From positions 1 through 9,384 of the forward strand of contig DAHWKH010000098.1 of the NCBI GenBank assembly GCA_027343725.1: a stretch of 9,384 nt of DNA. Reading direction: 5' to 3'. Positions 6,917 to 9,384 of the stretch are shown in pieces; the first letter of the stretch is position 1; each line of letters begins with the position of its first letter. The position numbers and the translations under genes are program-made. The DNA comes from Acidiferrobacteraceae bacterium. Lineage in GTDB: Bacteria > Pseudomonadota > Gammaproteobacteria > Acidiferrobacterales > Acidiferrobacteraceae. The notes beneath the pieces were generated by a model. The model was given only the letters and a program-made list of their open reading frames with translations. It searched no databases and was not told the origin of the DNA.

Positions 6917-7878
6917 TCCGCCGCCTCGGGGTCGTGATGGACGCCGTCGACCACATCAAGGCGTACAAGGACACGACCGTCGGCCTCCTGCGCGAGGCCC
7001 AGCGGCGCGGTTACCGGATCGACTACATGGAACCCCAGGCGCTCGCTTTGCGCGACGGCGTGCCGCTCGCGCACGCGCGCGCCATGACCCTCACGGCCGA
7101 CGATACCGCCTGGTGCGAGCTGCAGGCCCCCCGCCCCTTGGCGCTTGCCGATCTCGACGTGATCCTGATCCGCAAGGACCCGCCCTTCGACCGGGAATAC
7201 CTCTATACGACCTACCTGCTCGAATACGCCGAGGCGGCCGGCGTGCTCGTGGTGAACAAGCCCGCGAGTCTTCGCGATGCGAACGAGAAGCTCTTCGCCC
7301 AGGAGTTCCGCGAGTGCGTGCCGCCGACCCTCGTCACGTCCCGCGGGGAGGACTTGCACGCCTTTTTGGCGGACCACCAGGACATCGTCGTCAAGCCCCT
7401 GGACGGCATGGGCGGCGCCTCGGTCTTTCGCGTCCGAACCATTGACCCCAACGTCAATGTCATCTTCGAGACCCTGACCGCGCTCGGTACGCGCTTCATG
7501 ATGGCGCAGCGCTACCTCCCGGCGATCGCCGAAGGCGACAAGCGCATCCTCATGATCGCCGGCGAGCCCGTCCCCTATGCGCTTGCGCGCATCCCGCTCC
7601 CGGGCGAAACGCGCGCCAATCTCGCCGCCGGCGGGCACGGCGTCGGCCACCCGCTCACCGCCTCGGACCGCCACATTTGCGCACTCGTCGGGCCGAGCCT
7701 GCGCGCCCGCGGCCTCCTGTTCGTCGGTCTCGACGTCATCGGCGACCGACTGACCGAGATCAACGTGACAAGCCCGACGGGCCTGCGGGAGCTCGAGGCG
7801 GCCTTCGGGATCGCGATCGCGGGACAGGTCTTCGATGCCATCGAGGCCGTGTTGCGCGCGCGGGGGCTTGGGTCGTGA
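6913..7878 (+). CDS. gshB: Glutathione synthase (GshB)
   Basis: A 321-residue ATP-grasp ligase (E. coli GshB has 316) that adds glycine to gamma-glutamylcysteine. Family hallmarks in order are RKDPPFDREYLYTTYLLE (87-104), NKPASLRDANEKL (115-127), the ATP-grasp lysine in VVKPLDGMGGASVF (159-172), EGDKRILMIAGEPVPYALAR (207-226), NLAAGG (236-241) and GLDVIGDRLTEINVTSPTG (272-290), which carries the metal-binding Glu/Asn pair. All expected catalytic segments are intact. The start is GTG at 6913, within the GTGA overlap with gshA. The stop overlaps the GTG of the tonB-like gene in the same way, making a compact three-gene unit. Sequence and length leave little doubt about the function. Confidence 0.97.
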   Translation: MIRRLGVVMDAVDHIKAYKDTTVGLLREAQRRGYRIDYMEPQALALRDGVPLAHARAMTLTADDTAWCELQAPRPLALADLDVILIRKDPPFDREYLYTTYLLEYAEAAGVLVVNKPASLRDANEKLFAQEFRECVPPTLVTSRGEDLHAFLADHQDIVVKPLDGMGGASVFRVRTIDPNVNVIFETLTALGTRFMMAQRYLPAIAEGDKRILMIAGEPVPYALARIPLPGETRANLAAGGHGVGHPLTASDRHICALVGPSLRARGLLFVGLDVIGDRLTEINVTSPTGLRELEAAFGIAIAGQVFDAIEAVLRARGLGS

Positions 7879-8735
7879 CCGCGCCGCGCCTGACGAGCGC
7901 CGAGCGCCTCGGTGTGGCTGTGTTCCTCGCCGGGCTTGCGCACATGGTCTTGATCCTCGGGCTCAGGTTCCGCATGCCGCGCGCCGATGCCCCGCACGCC
8001 CTCTCGGTCACGCTGGTCGCGACCCGCAGCGCGCACGCCCCGCGCCATGCCCGACGTTTGGCGCAGGTCGCCGCGCGCGGCGGCGGCGGCATTCATGCGC
8101 GCACGAGCGCACACAGCCCCTTCGCCCTGCACCCCCCGGGCGGCAGTCCGCACCCGAGGCCGCAGCACAAACGCGCGCCGCGCCCCGGGCAGGCCCTGCG
8201 ATTCCTGGGCGTGCCGGTTGCGCGCCAGACCGTGACCCTCACGACCCCCGCGCGCCCGTTGCGCGCCTCTCTGGCGCGCACCCTCGGGCGCACGCGGCGC
8301 TTGGCCACCGAGGAGGCGCGCTTGCGCGCCGAGATCCGGCGGGACTTTCGTGCGCTCAAGGCGCGCGGGCGGGGCCGGGGCGGGGTCGATGCGCAACGCT
8401 TCGCCTACGCGCAGTACATCGCGCGCTGGAATCACCGCATGGAGCATCTCGGCAACGGCGCGCTTGCGCGCCTGCGCACGCGGCTCGCAGGCAAGCTCGT
8501 CCTTGCCGTGCGCATCAAGACCAACGGTCGCCTCGCAGGCGTCAAAATCCTGAAGCCCGCGGCCGAAGCGCGCCTCGATGCCATGGCGGTCGCGCTCGTG
8601 AAACGCGCGGCGCCGTTTGCGCCGTTGCCCGCGGCCGTCAAGAGGCCGCTTCCGATCCTCGCCATCATCGAGACCTGGCGCTTTCGCGCCGGGCGGATCA
8701 CCGCCGCGCACCCCTCCGTGCCAAGCCCCCCATAA
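7875..8735 (+). CDS. TonB-family energy transducer (gshB-linked, TonB3-like)
   Basis: The start is taken as GTG at 7875, sharing GTGA with the gshB stop; the frame is open upstream, but that would overlap gshB deeply. The 286-residue product has a short cytoplasmic end, one membrane anchor at about 12-30 with H23 inside it (as in the TonB anchor), a periplasmic linker and a C-terminal TonB domain (about 178-271: YAQYIARWNHRMEHLGN, KLVLAVRIKTNGRLAGVKIL, ending ETWRF). The stretch LSVTLVATRS...LAQVAARGGGG resembles the gshB-adjacent TonB proteins of gammaproteobacteria; the Pseudomonas member, TonB3 (PA0406), is required for twitching motility. TonB proteins couple ExbBD and the proton gradient to outer-membrane events. 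No exbB or exbD is in the window. The linker is unusual: residues 31-170 hold about 30 Arg/Lys and 8 His against 5 Asp/Glu. Confidence 0.88.
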   Translation: MTAPRLTSAERLGVAVFLAGLAHMVLILGLRFRMPRADAPHALSVTLVATRSAHAPRHARRLAQVAARGGGGIHARTSAHSPFALHPPGGSPHPRPQHKRAPRPGQALRFLGVPVARQTVTLTTPARPLRASLARTLGRTRRLATEEARLRAEIRRDFRALKARGRGRGGVDAQRFAYAQYIARWNHRMEHLGNGALARLRTRLAGKLVLAVRIKTNGRLAGVKILKPAAEARLDAMAVALVKRAAPFAPLPAAVKRPLPILAIIETWRFRAGRITAAHPSVPSPP

Positions 8736-8747
8736 GCCGGGTCTCCC

Positions 8748-8776
8748 TTGAAAGCCCGCCGGCCATGCCGGATACT
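8748..8776 (+). promoter_or_regulatory. Sigma70-type promoter upstream of yqgE
   Basis: TTGAAA (8748-8753) and GATACT (8771-8776) are separated by exactly 17 bp and match the consensus at five and four of six positions. They lie just after the tonB stop, so yqgE can be transcribed independently of gshA-gshB-tonB, with a leader of roughly 80 bases. A perfect 5-bp inverted repeat, CCGGC-CAT-GCCGG (8759-8771), fills most of the spacer and could be an operator or a chance GC palindrome. Confidence 0.5.
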
Positions 8777-8854
8777 AGACGCGGGTGACAGAACGCGCGC
8801 GGCGGCACGAGCGCCGACACATCCCTCCACCCGCCCCATGACAGGCTTCGCTGC

Positions 8855-8859
8855 GAGGG
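8855..8859 (+). promoter_or_regulatory. Ribosome binding site deciding the yqgE start
   Basis: GAGGG ends three bases before ATG at 8863 and fifteen before the second in-frame ATG at 8875. The first spacing is tight but usable, the second is too long, so the upstream ATG is preferred. Confidence 0.5.
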
Positions 8860-8862
8860 CCC

Positions 8863-9384
8863 ATGAACGCCGCCATGTCGTTAGCCAATCAGTTCCTGAT
8901 CGCCATGCCGGGGCTCGGTGACCCGCACTTCTTCCGTACCGTGACCTTCATCTGCGAACACGGGCCGGAGGGCGCGATGGGGATCATCATCAATCGCCCC
9001 ATCGACCTCACGCTCGGAGACGTGTTCGCGCAGCTCGAGATCGCCGAGGCGAGCCAGGTGACCGCGCGCAGGCCCGTGCATCTCGGCGGGCCGATTCAGA
9101 ACAACCGCGGTTTCGTGTTGCACGAGCCGCTCGGCTCCTGGGAATCGACCCTGGCGGTGACGGAAAGCCTCGGCGTCTCGACATCGCGCGACATCCTGGT
9201 CGCGATCGCCAACGACGCCGGACCGAAACATTGCCTGCTGGCGCTGGGTTACGCCGGCTGGGGTCCGGGACAACTGGAACAGGAGATGGCGGACAACGCC
9301 TGGTTGAGCGGGCCCGCGACCTCCGAGATCCTGTTCGAAACACCGGCCGAAGGGCGGTGGGCGGCCGCCGCCCACCTGGTCGGC
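8863..9384 (+). CDS. yqgE: YqgE/AlgH family protein (5' part)
   Basis: From ATG at 8863 the frame is open for 174 codons to the window edge; the family is usually about 185-190 residues, so only a few residues are missing. The sequence follows the UPF0301/DUF179 pattern: LANQFLIAMPGLGDPHFFRTV (residues 7-27), CEHGPEGAMGIIINRPIDLTLGDVF (31-55), VHLGGPIQNNRGFVLH (72-87), SRDILVAIA (108-116) and LLALGYAGWGPGQLEQEM (125-142) followed by NAWL. The molecular function is not established. In P. aeruginosa the homologue AlgH was linked to alginate regulation, and the gene commonly precedes the Holliday-junction resolvase gene ruvX (yqgF), which may lie just beyond the edge. A second ATG four codons in is possible but less well placed for the ribosome binding site. 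Confidence 0.95.
   Translation, partial: MNAAMSLANQFLIAMPGLGDPHFFRTVTFICEHGPEGAMGIIINRPIDLTLGDVFAQLEIAEASQVTARRPVHLGGPIQNNRGFVLHEPLGSWESTLAVTESLGVSTSRDILVAIANDAGPKHCLLALGYAGWGPGQLEQEMADNAWLSGPATSEILFETPAEGRWAAAAHLVG

Noticed and set aside
7575..8711. A 378-residue minus-strand frame opposite gshB and tonB
   Set aside because: Low-complexity Arg/Ala/Gly product over two recognised genes; no conserved motif.
8838..8921. A possible short upstream reading frame beginning ATG at 8838, overlapping the yqgE start
   Set aside because: It has no ribosome binding site, would encode only about 27 residues, and its Arg-rich product resembles out-of-frame yqgE.

Overview
The window is GC-rich and almost fully coding. 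It looks like chromosomal core DNA of a gammaproteobacterium. The evidence is a Pil-Chp (type IV pilus) chemosensory cluster diverging from a glutathione / TonB / YqgE cluster, the neighbourhood known from Pseudomonas aeruginosa (algH-tonB3-gshB on one strand, pilGHIJ-chpA on the other). The glutamate-cysteine ligase is the GshA type first recognised in Acidithiobacillus ferrooxidans, not the enterobacterial type. With the high GC, this makes an acidophilic or sulfur/iron-oxidising relative (Acidithiobacillus or Acidiferrobacter-like) plausible, but that placement is inference with low confidence.

Left part, minus strand, read right to left from about 5367 to 1: pilG (CheY-like), pilH (CheY-like), pilI (CheW-like), pilJ (transmembrane methyl-accepting receptor) and the first 607 codons of chpA (giant CheA-type hybrid kinase), which runs off the left edge. 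PilJ should sense pilus or surface input, PilI couples it to ChpA, and ChpA phosphorylates PilG and PilH, which control pilus extension and retraction. The pilK methyltransferase gene found between pilJ and chpA in Pseudomonas is absent; only 25 bp separate the two genes here.

Middle: a 241-bp divergent intergenic region (5368-5608) with an AT-rich core, probably carrying the promoters of both clusters.

Right part, plus strand: gshA, gshB and a tonB-family gene are joined by GTGA start/stop overlaps and so form one operon. A 127-bp gap follows with a good sigma70-type promoter (TTGAAA-N17-GATACT), then yqgE/algH, which runs off the right edge. GshA and GshB together make glutathione from glutamate, cysteine and glycine. 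The TonB-like protein matches the gshB-linked type, represented in Pseudomonas by TonB3, which is needed for twitching motility; this links the two halves of the window.

I see no mobile elements, CRISPR arrays, tRNA or rRNA genes, and no clearly novel system. The points most worth a second look are the missing pilK, the gshA gene placed between the pil and gshB genes, the strongly basic periplasmic linker of the TonB protein, and a palindrome inside the yqgE promoter.
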